This document shows, in pieces, positions 17,988 through 27,763 of a stretch of 35,409 nucleotides of DNA. The notes beneath the pieces were generated by a model. That model was not told the origin of the DNA, did not search any database, and saw only the letters and a program-made list of their open reading frames with translations. Source of the stretch: Kangiellaceae bacterium (GTDB lineage Bacteria > Pseudomonadota > Gammaproteobacteria > Enterobacterales > Kangiellaceae); the NCBI GenBank assembly GCA_026196875.1, contig JAPHTP010000110.1, forward strand, positions 1 to 35,409, in the 5' to 3' direction. The number at the start of each line of letters is the position of its first letter. The first letter of the stretch is position 1. A program made the translations under genes and the position numbers.

Positions 17988-18014
17988 AAAAAAAACCAGC
18001 CGAAGCTGGTTTTT
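17988..18014 (-). terminator. Rho-independent terminator of sucCD
   Basis: On the minus strand AAAAACCAGC-TTCG-GCTGG is followed by a run of eight T. The stem is ten perfect pairs closed by a stable TTCG tetraloop, 18 bp after the sucD stop. It separates the TCA genes from the signalling unit. Confidence 0.9.
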
Positions 18015-18031
18015 TTAACATATTCAAAAAG

Positions 18032-18904
18032 TTACCAACCGGTAATCTCTTTTAGCCCATCGCCGATATCAGCTAATGAGCGTACGGTTTTCACTCCAGC
18101 ATCTTCAAGTGCTGCAAATTTCTCGTCAGCAGTACCTTTACCACCAGAAATAATTGCACCAGCATGGCCCATACGTTTACCAGGAGGAGCTGTTACACCA
18201 GCAATGTAAGAAACCACTGGCTTAGTCACATTTGCTTTAATATAAGCAGCAGCTTCTTCTTCAGCAGTTCCACCAATTTCACCAATCATAACGATCGCTT
18301 CGGTTGCTGGGTCTTTTTCGAACATTTCTAGGACATCAATGAAGTTTGTACCTGGGATAGGGTCGCCACCAATACCGACACAAGTAGATTGGCCAAAACC
18401 AGCATCAGTTGTTTGCTTAACCGCTTCATAAGTCAAGGTACCGGAGCGAGACACGATACCAACTCTACCCGGCTTGTGGATGTGACCTGGCATAATACCA
18501 ATTTTACATTCACCAGGAGTAATTACCCCTGGGCAGTTAGGCCCGATTAAACGCACACCTAACTCATCACATCTAACTTTTGCGTCAAGCATATCCAATG
18601 TTGGGATACCTTCAGTAATACAAACGATTAACTTGATACCGGCATTGGCCGCTTCAAGAATAGAATCCTTACAAAAAGGTGCTGGCACATAAATTACAGA
18701 AGCTTCTGCGCCTGTTTCTTCAACTGCTTCAGCAACAGTATTGAAAACAGGAAGGCCTAAATGCGTTTGACCGCCTTTACCAGGTGTCACACCGCCAACC
18801 ATTTTTGTTCCGTACTCAATCGCCTGCTCTGAGTGAAAAGTTCCTTGTGAACCAGTAAATCCCTGGCAAATAACTTTTGTATTCTTATCGATTAAAACGC
18901 TCAT
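18032..18904 (-). CDS. sucD: Succinyl-CoA synthetase alpha subunit
   Basis: 290 aa, usual family length. N-terminal CoA-binding Rossmann domain ([10 protein letters not shown], residues 15-24), the GPNCPG loop at 121-126, and the phosphorylated active-site His247 in [10 protein letters not shown]. With SucC it converts succinyl-CoA, ADP (or GDP) and phosphate to succinate, CoA and ATP/GTP in the TCA cycle. It directly abuts sucC (no intervening base) and is followed by a strong terminator, so sucCD form a short unit. Confidence 0.98.
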   Translation of the reverse strand: MSVLIDKNTKVICQGFTGSQGTFHSEQAIEYGTKMVGGVTPGKGGQTHLGLPVFNTVAEAVEETGAEASVIYVPAPFCKDSILEAANAGIKLIVCITEGIPTLDMLDAKVRCDELGVRLIGPNCPGVITPGECKIGIMPGHIHKPGRVGIVSRSGTLTYEAVKQTTDAGFGQSTCVGIGGDPIPGTNFIDVLEMFEKDPATEAIVMIGEIGGTAEEEAAAYIKANVTKPVVSYIAGVTAPPGKRMGHAGAIISGGKGTADEKFAALEDAGVKTVRSLADIGDGLKEITGW

Positions 18905-20071
18905 TTATTTGCCCTCCGCTGCTGCAACAACATTCTCTGCTGCGTCTCTAAGGCTATTAGCAGCGATAATGTTTAAACCACTTTCAGCAAGTACTTTTTG
19001 GCCTAGCTCTGCGTTGTTACCTTCAAGTCGAACAACTACAGGGACTTCTACACCAACTTCTTCAACCGCACCGATGATACCTTCTGCAATAAGGTCACAT
19101 CGAACGATACCACCGAAGATATTCACTAATACGGCTTTTACATTGTCGTCAGTTAAGATAATTTTGAAAGCTTCAACAACGCGCTCTTTAGTTGCACCAC
19201 CGCCAACATCCAGGAAATTTGCTGGGCTACCGCCGTGAAGATTCACGATATCCATTGTTCCCATAGCCAGGCCTGCACCGTTAACCATACAGCCAATGCT
19301 TCCATCTAACGCTACATAGTTTAAGTCAAAAGAAGCGGCATGTGCTTCACGCTCATCTTCTTGACTTGGATCGTGCATCTCACGAAGTTGTGGATGGCGA
19401 TAAACGGCATTTCCGTCAATGTTGATTTTTGCATCTAGACAATGCAAATCACCATCTTCCTTGATAACCAATGGATTGATTTCAAGTAAAGCTAAGTCTA
19501 AGTCGTGGAACAATTTTGATAGTTGTAAAAAGATGTGCGTGAATTGCTTCACGTTCTTACCTTCCAAGCCCATCTTGAATGCTAGCTCACGGCCCTGATA
19601 AGGTTGCGCGCCAACTAGTGGGTCGATAATCGCTTTATGGATTTTCTCTGGCGTTTCTTCAGCAACTTTCTCGATTTCGACTCCACCTTCAGTTGAAGCC
19701 ATAAAAACTACGCGACGAGTTGAACGATCTACAACTGCGCCTAAGTAAAGCTCTTGTGCAATGTCAGTGCACTCTTCGATGAGAATTTTTGAAACAGGTT
19801 GGCCATTTTCATCCGTTTGGTAGGTTACTAAGTTTTTACCTAGCCATTGCTTGGCAAACTCTTTAACTTCTTCTTTGGTGTCAACAAGTTTTACACCGCC
19901 TGCTTTACCGCGGCCACCTGCGTGAACCTGCGCCTTAACTACCCATTTATCTACGCCAAGTTGCCCTGCAGCTTCGAATGCCGCTTTGGGGGAATCCACA
20001 GCGATACCGCTCGATACTGGCAGGCCGTATTCTTTGAATAATAGCTTACCCTGATACTCGTGTAAGTTCAT
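18905..20071 (-). CDS. sucC: Succinyl-CoA synthetase beta subunit
   Basis: 388 aa, same length as the E. coli protein. An ATP-grasp domain (about 1-240; [19 protein letters not shown], then [16 protein letters not shown]) precedes the CoA-ligase domain (about 245-385; [11 protein letters not shown] and [16 protein letters not shown]). Nucleotide- and succinate-binding subunit of the TCA-cycle synthetase. A GGA element precedes the ATG by 9-12 nt. It is separated from sdhB by 291 bp containing a terminator and a promoter; sucAB, often found here, are absent. Confidence 0.98.
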   Translation of the reverse strand: MNLHEYQGKLLFKEYGLPVSSGIAVDSPKAAFEAAGQLGVDKWVVKAQVHAGGRGKAGGVKLVDTKEEVKEFAKQWLGKNLVTYQTDENGQPVSKILIEECTDIAQELYLGAVVDRSTRRVVFMASTEGGVEIEKVAEETPEKIHKAIIDPLVGAQPYQGRELAFKMGLEGKNVKQFTHIFLQLSKLFHDLDLALLEINPLVIKEDGDLHCLDAKINIDGNAVYRHPQLREMHDPSQEDEREAHAASFDLNYVALDGSIGCMVNGAGLAMGTMDIVNLHGGSPANFLDVGGGATKERVVEAFKIILTDDNVKAVLVNIFGGIVRCDLIAEGIIGAVEEVGVEVPVVVRLEGNNAELGQKVLAESGLNIIAANSLRDAAENVVAAAEGK

Positions 20072-20157
20072 GATTTACTTTCCACTTTTGGTTGAAATTA
20101 AAGAGTTTATCTAAGACGTTTATCGAGTTAATCAAACGCCTTAAAAATTTGCGCGTA

Positions 20158-20186
20158 TTATAGTGATTTCACTCGCAAAAGACTAC
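20158..20186 (-). promoter_or_regulatory. Candidate sucCD promoter
   Basis: A consensus -10 TATAAT (20158-20163, minus strand) with a poor -35 (TAGTCT, 20181-20186) at 17 bp. Predicted start near 20151 gives a leader of about 80 nt before sucC. It supports sucCD being transcribed independently of sdh. Confidence 0.5.
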
Positions 20187-20252
20187 CCGCAGAGATCAAT
20201 GTTTAGGGTATAAGTTATACCAAAATCTAATTAATTCGGACTTTTAGGCAAG

Positions 20253-20290
20253 TAAAAACAAAAACAGCCTTTAACCTAAGTTAAAAGCTG
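20253..20290 (-). terminator. Rho-independent terminator of sdhCDAB
   Basis: Minus strand: CAGCTTTTAAC-TTAG-GTTAAAGGCTG, 11-bp stem with one U-G wobble, then TTTTTGTTTTT. It lies about 70 bp after sdhB. A second small hairpin (AATTTCTA/TAGAAATT, 20298-20322) precedes it. Confidence 0.85.
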
Positions 20291-20362
20291 CCTTAATAAT
20301 TTCTATCATTGTAGTAGAAATTAAGCGTTTCTACCTAAAAATCAAGCTATTACTCGACCAAT

Positions 20363-21070
20363 TTAAACGCCTTGTTGTAATAGCATTGAACGAATATGGC
20401 CTATCGCCTGAGTAGGATTCAATCCTTTTGGACAAACATCAACACAATTCATAATTCCGCGACAACGAAACACGCTGTATGCATCGTCTAAATCCGCCAA
20501 ACGAGATTGAGTTTCGGTATCACGGCTATCGATCAAGAATCGGTATGCCTGCAATAGACCTGATGGGCCAACGAACTTGTCTGGATTCCACCAAAATGAA
20601 GGACACGATGTGCTACAACACGCACAAAGAATACATTCGTATAATCCATCAAGCTTAGCTCGGTCTTTTGGAGATTGAAGATGTTCACGCGCTGGTGGCT
20701 CATCATTATTAATTAGGTAAGGCCGAACTTTCTCGTACTGACGGTAGAACTGGGCCATATCGACGACTAAGTCACGAATTACTGGCAATCCGGGTAACGG
20801 GCGAATAACGACTTTACTTCCCTTTAAATCGCTTAAAGGAGTAATACAGGCTAAGCCGTTCTTACCATTCATGTTAACACCGTCTGAGCCACACACACCT
20901 TCACGGCAACTACGGCGGAAAGATAAAGTTGGGTCTTGATCTTTTAATGCCAACAAGGCGTCAAGAACCATCATATCTGAGCCTTCTTCTATTTCTAGCT
21001 CATAGTCCTGCATGCGAGGTTTTTTATCAGTATCAGGATTGTAACGATAAATCGAAAATTTCATTTTCAT
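20363..21070 (-). CDS. sdhB: Succinate dehydrogenase iron-sulfur subunit
   Basis: 235 aa from the ATG at 21070. Near line-by-line match to E. coli SdhB: FSIYRYNPDTDKKPRMQDY at the start; the [2Fe-2S] ligands in SCREGVCGSDG and ACITPL; the [4Fe-4S]/[3Fe-4S] ligands in CILCACCSTSCPS, CRGIMNC and CVDVCPKGLNP. It passes electrons from SdhA flavin to ubiquinone. GGGGAAG sits 7 nt before this ATG; the frame extends upstream into sdhA but the longer start is unsupported. Last gene of sdhCDAB, 13 bp after sdhA. Confidence 0.97.
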   Translation of the reverse strand: MKMKFSIYRYNPDTDKKPRMQDYELEIEEGSDMMVLDALLALKDQDPTLSFRRSCREGVCGSDGVNMNGKNGLACITPLSDLKGSKVVIRPLPGLPVIRDLVVDMAQFYRQYEKVRPYLINNDEPPAREHLQSPKDRAKLDGLYECILCACCSTSCPSFWWNPDKFVGPSGLLQAYRFLIDSRDTETQSRLADLDDAYSVFRCRGIMNCVDVCPKGLNPTQAIGHIRSMLLQQGV

Positions 21071-21083
21071 CTGAATACTTCCC

Positions 21084-22847
21084 CTAGTATGTTCTTGCTT
21101 TCGGTGGGAAAGCATCTACTGTTACCGGACTCATGTTAACTGGACGCTTGTCCATCTCATTTGTCTCGGGATAGTAAAGAGTGTGAGTCAACCAATTCTC
21201 GTCATCACGTTCTGTGAAGTCTTCACGGCTGTGAGCGCCGCGACTTTCCTCTCGGAAATTTGCAGCTTTGGCCGTTGCACGAGCAGTAGCCATCAAGTTA
21301 TCTAACTCTAAACATTCAACACGCATAGTGTTAAAAGCTTTAGACTTGTCAGATAGCCCGGCAGTCTTAAGCCTTTCAGCTATTTTCTCAAGCTCAACCA
21401 TACCTTTAGCCATCAGCTCGCCGGTACGGAATACCCCAAAGTGATTTTGCATGACCTGTTGCATTTCTTTCCGGATTTGAACAGGATCTTCACCGCCTTC
21501 GCTGCTCTCCCATCGGTTATAACGAGCAAGAGTAGCATCAACATTGTCGTCGGTAAATTCGCCTTGCGGCATACCTTCGGCAAGCGCTGTTTCCAAGAAC
21601 ATTCCTGCAGCACGCCCAAACACTACTAGGTCAAGTAATGAATTACCACCAAGACGATTTGCACCATGTACGGATACACAAGCAATTTCACCTACAGCAT
21701 AAAGACCATCAACAACATATTCTTCTTTGCCAGGTTGTTTACCAATAACTTGGCCATACTTATTAGTTGGAATACCACCCATCATGTAGTGGCAAGTCGG
21801 AACAACCGGAATTGGGACTTCGACAGGATCTGCGTGTGCGAACGTACGAGAAAGTTCACAAATACCTGGTAATTTAGTCTCAAGAGTTTCAGCGCCAAGA
21901 TGATCGAGCTTCAACATTACATGATCACCATTTGGACCACATCCACGTCCTTCTAAGATTTCTTTAGTCATAGAGCGCGCAACAACATCACGACTTGCCA
22001 GATCTTTTGCGTTAGGAGCATACCGCTCCATAAAGCGTTCACCGTCTTTATTGATTAGGTATCCACCTTCACCGCGACAACCTTCAGTAACAAGTACACC
22101 CGCGCCCGCAATACCTGTAGGATGGAATTGCCACATTTCGATATCTTGGACAGGGATACCGGCTCTCAATGCCATTCCAACACCATCACCAGTATTGATT
22201 AATGCATTAGTAGTTGATTGGAAGATTCGTCCTGCGCCACCTGTAGCAAATACAGTTGCGCGTGATTTGAACAATGCAGTTTCACCAGTCTCAATTGACA
22301 TCGCAAAAACACCGCAGCATTGGCCTTCATCGTTCATTAATAAATCGATTGCATACCACTCATTAAAGAACTGAGTATTGGCTGCCAAGTTTTGCTGGTA
22401 CAAAGTATGCAAAAGTGCATGACCAGTCCGATCTGCTGCAGCTGCAGTACGCGCAGCTTGCTCGCCACCAAATTCTTTAGATTGGCCACCAAAAGGACGC
22501 TGATATATTTTGCCATTCTCTAATCGAGAGAAAGGAAGGCCCATGTGGTCTAGTTCTAAAATCGCATCAGGACCATTTTGGCACATATATTCGATCGCAT
22601 CTTGGTCGCCAATGTAATCCGAGCCCTTGACGGTATCGAACATATGCCAGCGCCAATCGTCATCGTGCGAATTACCCAGTGCTACGGTAATACCACCCTG
22701 CGCTGATACAGTATGTGATCGGGTCGGAAAAACTTTTGAAATTAATGCTACTTTTTGACCCGACTGTGCTAACTGCAACGACGCACGCATTCCTGCGCCA
22801 CCACCGCCGACGATTACCGCGTCAAACGTATAAACTGGAACACCCAT
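21084..22847 (-). CDS. sdhA: Succinate dehydrogenase flavoprotein subunit
   Basis: 587 aa, one shorter than E. coli. FAD-binding GGGGAGMRA at residues 14-22, the covalent FAD ligand His45 in [10 protein letters not shown], and the catalytic region [11 protein letters not shown]. Oxidises succinate to fumarate on the cytoplasmic face of the inner membrane complex II. The start codon directly follows the sdhD stop, with GGAG inside the sdhD 3' end serving as ribosome-binding site, so translation is probably coupled. Confidence 0.98.
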   Translation of the reverse strand: MGVPVYTFDAVIVGGGGAGMRASLQLAQSGQKVALISKVFPTRSHTVSAQGGITVALGNSHDDDWRWHMFDTVKGSDYIGDQDAIEYMCQNGPDAILELDHMGLPFSRLENGKIYQRPFGGQSKEFGGEQAARTAAAADRTGHALLHTLYQQNLAANTQFFNEWYAIDLLMNDEGQCCGVFAMSIETGETALFKSRATVFATGGAGRIFQSTTNALINTGDGVGMALRAGIPVQDIEMWQFHPTGIAGAGVLVTEGCRGEGGYLINKDGERFMERYAPNAKDLASRDVVARSMTKEILEGRGCGPNGDHVMLKLDHLGAETLETKLPGICELSRTFAHADPVEVPIPVVPTCHYMMGGIPTNKYGQVIGKQPGKEEYVVDGLYAVGEIACVSVHGANRLGGNSLLDLVVFGRAAGMFLETALAEGMPQGEFTDDNVDATLARYNRWESSEGGEDPVQIRKEMQQVMQNHFGVFRTGELMAKGMVELEKIAERLKTAGLSDKSKAFNTMRVECLELDNLMATARATAKAANFREESRGAHSREDFTERDDENWLTHTLYYPETNEMDKRPVNMSPVTVDAFPPKARTY

Positions 22848-23195
22848 CTATACACTCCAAAGAATCTGAGCGCCCCAGATAAGGCACGCCAAACAAAATA
22901 AAATAACAAAAACCTGGAAAACCATGCGTAAACCAGTTGGTTTGATGTAGTCAGTAGAGACAATCCACATCCCGATCCAGGCGTGAAAGCAAATAGAAGC
23001 AATTGCTAATAAAGAAAAGATTTTGAACCATACTTGTCCAAATAAACTTCTCCACACGTTATACTCAATCGCATCCGCGCTAAACAAAAAACCGGTTAGA
23101 TAAATGACATACGCCGCTAAAACAACAGCCGTAACTCGCTGAATAATCCAGTCATGTAACCCGCTTCTACCTAAACTTGTTGCTGAAGTTACCAT
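22848..23195 (-). CDS. sdhD: Succinate dehydrogenase membrane anchor subunit SdhD
   Basis: 115 aa with three membrane helices (about 16-37, 53-76, 90-112). Heme b ligand His71 (CFHAWIGMW) and quinone-site Tyr83 (STDYIKP) fall at the same numbers as in E. coli SdhD. With SdhC it anchors complex II and forms the ubiquinone site. Its ATG lies within the last codons of sdhC (7-nt overlap). Confidence 0.95.
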   Translation of the reverse strand: MVTSATSLGRSGLHDWIIQRVTAVVLAAYVIYLTGFLFSADAIEYNVWRSLFGQVWFKIFSLLAIASICFHAWIGMWIVSTDYIKPTGLRMVFQVFVILFCLACLIWGAQILWSV

Positions 23196-23560
23196 ATCCA
23201 GACTCCTAATAAAGCAGCACTAACTACGCCTAAGACGATTACGCTATAAGCACCAAATCTTCCACCTTCAAGCGTTTCGCCTATTCCTGCGTCCATCATT
23301 AAATGACGGAGCCCGGCAATAATGTGATAAGCCAACATGGATAATATCGCCCAGCTAATAAACTTGACTATACCGCCAGACATAACAGACTTTACCTCAG
23401 CAAATCCTGCGGGAGTTAAGCTTAATTGAAGAGCCCACAAACACAGTGGAATTGAAAGAAACAAGAGCACGCCGGTAATTCGGTGAAGTATCGACGAAAT
23501 CGAAGTCACTGGAAACTTGATCGTTGCCAGATTCAGATTTACAGGTCTATTTTTGTTCAC
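23189..23560 (-). CDS. sdhC: Succinate dehydrogenase cytochrome b556 subunit SdhC
   Basis: 123 aa from a GTG at 23560. NKNRPVNLNLATIKFPVTSI matches the E. coli N-terminus (KKQRPVNLDL...), which is why I prefer this GTG; GAGAAGA lies 10 nt upstream. A TTG at 23623 would add 21 residues without family support. Three membrane helices; the heme b ligand is the His of AYHIIAGLRH. First gene of sdhCDAB, with a long leader of about 130 nt from the predicted promoter. Confidence 0.93.
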   Translation of the reverse strand: MNKNRPVNLNLATIKFPVTSISSILHRITGVLLFLSIPLCLWALQLSLTPAGFAEVKSVMSGGIVKFISWAILSMLAYHIIAGLRHLMMDAGIGETLEGGRFGAYSVIVLGVVSAALLGVWIW

Positions 23561-23689
23561 GATATCTATGTCTTCTCGATTGTGAAAGAGGAAATGATGG
23601 TTTCTTATTTTAAGCAGATTCAATAACTTCTGCTAAACTTTTAATTATAAGGAGCCCTATACCTTGGTATAATCTTGCGCCCCTTTTCG

Positions 23690-23725
23690 GGAGCGAATTA
23701 TATAAGTCTAAGCCACTGAATACAA
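23690..23725 (-). promoter_or_regulatory. sdhCDAB sigma-70 promoter
   Basis: Minus strand TTGTAT (23720-23725), 17-bp spacer, TATAAT (23697-23702); predicted start near 23690. The -10 is a perfect consensus. Confidence 0.65.
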
Positions 23726-23742
23726 TTGATTCTCCGTATTAA

Positions 23743-23756
23743 GTGATGTAAATCAA
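23743..23756. promoter_or_regulatory. CRP/FNR-family binding site candidate in the sdh-gltA region
   Basis: GTGAT-GTAA-ATCAA differs from the FNR consensus TTGAT-N4-ATCAA at one base. It is centred about 59.5 bp upstream of the predicted sdh start and about 89.5 bp upstream of the gltA start. In E. coli, FNR represses and CRP activates sdh; which protein binds here cannot be told from sequence. Confidence 0.4.
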
Positions 23757-23804
23757 AATTGACTATTTAATAATCGGTTTAGACTATTATCTATATGATT
23801 GTAA

Positions 23805-23832
23805 TTGACAAAATTCTTTCTCGCATTATAGT
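23805..23832 (+). promoter_or_regulatory. gltA sigma-70 promoter
   Basis: Consensus -35 TTGACA (23805-23810), 16-bp spacer, -10 TATAGT (23827-23832); predicted start near 23839, giving a leader of about 95 nt. Confidence 0.7.
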
Positions 23833-23934
23833 AGCGCGCTCAAACAAAAATAATTAATTTATCTCGAAATTGCGACTATTTGTACTTAAGTCGCCATAAA
23901 ATACAGGCAATTTGTAAATACAGGAGCTAACAAT

Positions 23935-25224
23935 ATGACGGATAAATCCGCCAAACTCACCTTACCTGGCGGCGAAGAACTCGAACTCGCCATGTACTCC
24001 CCCAGTGAAGGTAACGATGTTATCGACGTTTCAAGCCTTGTAAAAAGCGGAGTTTTCACCTACGACCCGGGTTTCATGTCTACCGCTTCCTGTGAATCGG
24101 AGATCACTTACATCGATGGTGGTAAAGGTGTTTTATTGTATCGCGGCTACCCAATCGACCAGCTAGCCGAAAAATGCGACTTCATGGAAGTTTCTTACCT
24201 ATTGTTAAACGGAAATCTTCCGAATGAAGAGGAAAAAGCGGACTTTATTGACCGAGTCAACAATCACACCATGGTACATGAACAATTAGCCATGTTTTTC
24301 CGAGGATTCAGAAGAGACGCGCACCCAATGGCCATTATGGTTGGGGTTGTCGGCGCACTTTCAGCGTTTTATCACGACTCTTTAGATATCAATGATCCGG
24401 TGCACAGAGAAAAGAGTGCTTTCCGCTTGATCGCAAAAGTTCCTACAATCGCTGCTATGTGTTATCGCTATTCAAATGGACATCCTTTCGTATATCCACG
24501 CAACGAGATGTCTTATGCTGAAAACTTCTTAAATCAGATGTTCAGCATGCCGTCTCACGACGAGAAGCCAGATCCTGTATTAGTAAAAGCAATGGACCGT
24601 ATTTTTACGCTTCATGCTGACCATGAGCAAAATTGCTCCACTTCCACAGTCCGTTTAGCCGGTTCGTCTGGTGCTAATCCATTTGCATGCATTGCGGCGG
24701 GTATCGCATCTTTATGGGGACCTGCACATGGCGGTGCAAATGAAGCCTGCTTAAATATGCTGAATGAAATTGGCGATGTAAGTAGAATTCCGGAATTTAT
24801 AGCACGTGCCAAAGATAAGAGTGATCCATTCCGCTTGATGGGATTCGGCCACCGCGTTTATAAGAACTTTGACCCACGAGCTAAAGTAATGCGCGAAAGT
24901 GCTCACGAAGTGCTGGCAGCAACTGGTAAACAAGATGATCCGATCCTTAAAGTGGCTATGGAGCTGGAAAAGATCGCCTTAGAAGACCCCTATTTCATTG
25001 AGAAAAAGCTATATCCTAATGTTGATTTCTATTCTGGGATCATTCTTCAAGCCATTGGTATTCCTACCAACATGTTTACAGTAATTTTTGCGTTAGCAAG
25101 AACCGTTGGCTGGGTATCTCAATGGTCAGAAATGATCGCTGAACCCACTCAGAAGATTGGCCGCCCTCGCCAGTTGTATACTGGGGCATCACAAAGAGAC
25201 GTTAAACCAATAGAACAGCGATAG
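23935..25224 (+). CDS. gltA: Citrate synthase (type II, hexameric family)
   Basis: 429 aa. Catalytic residues His265 (GPAHGG), His306 (GFGHRVYK) and Asp364 (NVDFYSG) sit within one or two residues of the E. coli numbers; [14 protein letters not shown] is at about 227-240. The N-terminal domain typical of NADH-sensitive gram-negative enzymes is present. Condenses acetyl-CoA and oxaloacetate to citrate. AGGAG is 8 nt before the ATG. Divergent from sdhCDAB, as in many gammaproteobacteria, and followed by a bidirectional terminator. Confidence 0.98.
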   Translation: MTDKSAKLTLPGGEELELAMYSPSEGNDVIDVSSLVKSGVFTYDPGFMSTASCESEITYIDGGKGVLLYRGYPIDQLAEKCDFMEVSYLLLNGNLPNEEEKADFIDRVNNHTMVHEQLAMFFRGFRRDAHPMAIMVGVVGALSAFYHDSLDINDPVHREKSAFRLIAKVPTIAAMCYRYSNGHPFVYPRNEMSYAENFLNQMFSMPSHDEKPDPVLVKAMDRIFTLHADHEQNCSTSTVRLAGSSGANPFACIAAGIASLWGPAHGGANEACLNMLNEIGDVSRIPEFIARAKDKSDPFRLMGFGHRVYKNFDPRAKVMRESAHEVLAATGKQDDPILKVAMELEKIALEDPYFIEKKLYPNVDFYSGIILQAIGIPTNMFTVIFALARTVGWVSQWSEMIAEPTQKIGRPRQLYTGASQRDVKPIEQR

Positions 25225-25257
25225 TATACAGCCCTGTTTTGCTATCATACTCTCAAG

Positions 25258-25287
25258 AAAAAAGGCTCCAATTGGAGCCTTTTTTTA
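25258..25287. terminator. Bidirectional terminator between gltA and the ATPase gene
   Basis: AAAGGCTCCAA and its exact complement TTGGAGCCTTT form a GC-centred perfect palindrome flanked by A-runs and seven T. It can stop both gltA (+) and the convergent exopolysaccharide unit (-). Confidence 0.9.
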
Positions 25288-25324
25288 AAACCAAGTTTAT
25301 TATTTTTCTAACTTAATTTAGCAC

Positions 25325-26338
25325 TTAAAGGTCATCAAAATTCAGAGAAACCTGGACTACTTTGCGCATAAATTCTCGCTCTTTTCTAAACTGCGCACGA
25401 ATATCTTCAAGCTCTTTTTCTAGATGGTGTACTCTGACTTCCAGCGCAGAAGCGTCAGAAGGTAGTGCCGCATCACGGGTAATAGAGGGTATTTTTGCTT
25501 TCGACGCGGCCTCTTTACCTGCATCGTTCTCTTCCGTAATTTCCGCAGTAACTATCTTAACGATTTCCCCATCTATGCGCGATTTTTCTTCCAAAAAGCC
25601 ATAAAGTAGCAACCTGTCACAGGTAGTATTAATCTTTCTTGGAACACCTTCAGAAAAATCATAAATTAATTGAAACGACTCAGCAGTGAAACTAGGAGAA
25701 TCTTTCCAGTCAACTTTTCTTAAGCGATGCTCTATATAGGCCTGGGTTTCTTCCACATCCAGGTGCGCGAGATGATACGAAGCTGTCACTCTCTGTCGAA
25801 CTTGTTCAAGTGCAGGATCCCTTAAGTGTTCGCGAAATTCAGACTGACCTAACAGGAAAATCTGCAGAAGGGTTCTGCCATCGTAATAAAGATTTGACAA
25901 CATGCGCAATTCTTCAAGTGTTTCAAAGGGCAAGTTCTGCGCTTCGTCAACGACCAGCATGCAACGCTTGCCTTCGCGGCTTCTGGCAATAAAAAAGTTT
26001 TCTAAATTTTTAAGTAGAGAAGACTTTTCGTTATCTTTATGTGCCAAGCCGAAAGTTGCGGCCACCATTCTTAATATATCTGTTGAATCCAGCTGTGTAT
26101 TAACGAGTTCAGCCGCAACAACATCATCTTTACCTTCCAATGAACCAAATAAAGTGCGTACCAAAGTACTTTTACCGGTACCGACGTCCCCAGTTACGAC
26201 AATAAACCCCTCTCCTTGGGAAAGGCCATACTTTAAATAGGCTAACGCCCTTTTATGAGTACTACTTCCAAAGAAGAAATAGGGATCTGGAGCTAACTGG
26301 AAGGGTTTGCCCGATAATTTATAGTAAGACTCGTACAT
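25325..26338 (-). CDS. ExeA-like AAA ATPase of the XrtA/PEP-CTERM-associated family
   Basis: 337 aa. The N-terminus MYESYYKLSGKPFQLAPDP is the hallmark of the XrtA-associated ATPase family found in PEP-CTERM/exosortase exopolysaccharide loci. Walker A GDVGTGKS is at 50-57 and Walker B MLVVDEAQN around Asp131-Glu132; the AAA lid follows to about 265. The C-terminal 60 residues end in a coiled coil (about 300-330, HLEKELEDIRAQFRKEREF). It likely energises or regulates polysaccharide export. It follows the sugar transferase by 36 bp. No exosortase, PEP-CTERM protein or polysaccharide polymerase is in the window, so its partner system is unknown; a general GspA/ExeA-like role is the alternative. 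Confidence 0.85.
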   Translation of the reverse strand: MYESYYKLSGKPFQLAPDPYFFFGSSTHKRALAYLKYGLSQGEGFIVVTGDVGTGKSTLVRTLFGSLEGKDDVVAAELVNTQLDSTDILRMVAATFGLAHKDNEKSSLLKNLENFFIARSREGKRCMLVVDEAQNLPFETLEELRMLSNLYYDGRTLLQIFLLGQSEFREHLRDPALEQVRQRVTASYHLAHLDVEETQAYIEHRLRKVDWKDSPSFTAESFQLIYDFSEGVPRKINTTCDRLLLYGFLEEKSRIDGEIVKIVTAEITEENDAGKEAASKAKIPSITRDAALPSDASALEVRVHHLEKELEDIRAQFRKEREFMRKVVQVSLNFDDL

Positions 26339-26374
26339 TGTATTCCCTTGTTCTTATCTCGATGGGAGGCTTTC

Positions 26375-27763
26375 TTACCTAGCCCCTTTTTGCCATAAAA
26401 TAACCTGTGCCGTTTGAGCCAATATCGTCAAATCAAGAAACACACTATAGTTTTTTATGTAATATAGATCATACTGCAATTTTTCTTTCGCGTCTTTTTC
26501 ATCATCACCATAAGGATAGCAAACTTGAGCCCAACCAGTTATTCCTGGCTTTACTCGATGACGCATTCGGTAATAGCTGATATTGTCAGCTAATTTTTCT
26601 ACAAATTCGGGTCTTTCTGGTCTAGGGCCGACAAAACTCATATCTCCCTTTAAAACATTCCACAATTGGGGCAATTCATCAAGCCGGGTCTTACGCATCA
26701 CCTTCCCAACCTTTGTTACTCGGGTATCATCTTTGCTAGCCCACTGAGCCCCTTGTTTTTCAGCATTAACGACCATACTCCTGAATTTATAAATAGTAAA
26801 ACTCTGTTCGTCTTGCCCGACCCTGATTTGACTATAAAATACGGGCTCATCCCAACCGCTTTCACGCTTTATGAGTAAAATTAATACAGGGTAAACAGGT
26901 GCAGTAATAAGCATCATAAAGATACTTAATAAGATATCCACAACGCGCTTAACTACTATCCGCGCATAATCCTGATTGAAACCCTCGATAAAAATAAATC
27001 GATTTGGATGGAGCGTATCAATCTGCAGGCGACCCGAGCGCTTCTCAAAAAAATCACTTATTTCAGTAACCTGGATTCCTTTCATCTTGCAATTAATTAT
27101 TTCATCCACCGGATAATTTTTGCGCTGCTCGTCCACGGCAACAATCAGCTCGTCAATACCATAGTCATTGACTAACTTTTCGAGCGATAATTCTGAACGA
27201 ATGATTTTCTCTTCTGGCACCTCATCTTTATCTCCCCTTAAGTGAAGATATCCAACTAAGGTCATTCCGCGCCAGTCACTTCTTCTTTTAAGTAACTCTA
27301 GCTGCGTTGCCATTTTGCCCGTGCCAATGACCATAACTCTGGAATTCATCAGACGAGTATCTACTAGTGAACGATAAATATATCTGGATATGATAATCGC
27401 AAAAAAGGCAAAGCTTAATGAAAGGGCAAAAACGCCTCTTCCAACAAACCAGGAAGGATTAATATAATAGAAACTGAATAAAGCGAATACCGCAAGAATA
27501 ACCGCAATTAACAACTTGATTACGGTTTGGCTGAAGTCTTCTCTCATACTTCGACTGTATAAGCCTACAGCCACCATTGAAAGGAAAACAGTTGTCCCAA
27601 AGACAACGGCTTTAGTGTGGAGTAATTGTGCAAACTCGTCACTTAGTCCTTCGGTAAATCGAACACTAACCCCGGCGTAGAATGCCCCTATGACAACTAC
27701 AAACTCCAACCCCGCGAGAATGGTTAAGCTTCTTGGAACATAATGACCAAAAATTCGACTCAT
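26375..27763 (-). CDS. Undecaprenyl-phosphate sugar phosphotransferase, XrtA/PEP-CTERM-associated type
   Basis: 462 aa. The N-terminus MSRIFGHYVPRSL plus four to five membrane helices (about 15-130), a CoA-binding-like Rossmann region (about 140-240, VMVIGTGKMA), another helix (about 275-300) and the cytoplasmic bacterial sugar transferase domain (about 270-460) with KFRSM, TRLDELPQLWNVL, SFVGPRPERPEF and KPGITGWAQV. It should transfer the first sugar phosphate onto undecaprenyl phosphate to begin exopolysaccharide assembly. The family is specifically the EpsB-type enzyme of XrtA loci. AAGGAAG lies 5 nt before the ATG. It is first in a two-gene unit with the ATPase. Confidence 0.9.
   Translation of the reverse strand: MSRIFGHYVPRSLTILAGLEFVVVIGAFYAGVSVRFTEGLSDEFAQLLHTKAVVFGTTVFLSMVAVGLYSRSMREDFSQTVIKLLIAVILAVFALFSFYYINPSWFVGRGVFALSLSFAFFAIIISRYIYRSLVDTRLMNSRVMVIGTGKMATQLELLKRRSDWRGMTLVGYLHLRGDKDEVPEEKIIRSELSLEKLVNDYGIDELIVAVDEQRKNYPVDEIINCKMKGIQVTEISDFFEKRSGRLQIDTLHPNRFIFIEGFNQDYARIVVKRVVDILLSIFMMLITAPVYPVLILLIKRESGWDEPVFYSQIRVGQDEQSFTIYKFRSMVVNAEKQGAQWASKDDTRVTKVGKVMRKTRLDELPQLWNVLKGDMSFVGPRPERPEFVEKLADNISYYRMRHRVKPGITGWAQVCYPYGDDEKDAKEKLQYDLYYIKNYSVFLDLTILAQTAQVILWQKGAR

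Larger units (their letters stand above)
23561..23934. other. Divergent control region between sdhC and gltA
   Basis: No gene is seen here. It holds an sdh promoter on the minus strand, a gltA promoter on the plus strand, a CRP/FNR-like site, and two small inverted repeats in the sdh leader (TATACC/GGTATA at 23659-23672, and an imperfect CGCCCC/GGGAGCG hairpin near 23677-23695). Confidence 0.7.

Noticed and set aside
18909-19238. 109-aa plus-strand frame antisense to sucC
   Set aside because: Low-complexity S/T/A-rich translation typical of the complement of a conserved coding sequence.
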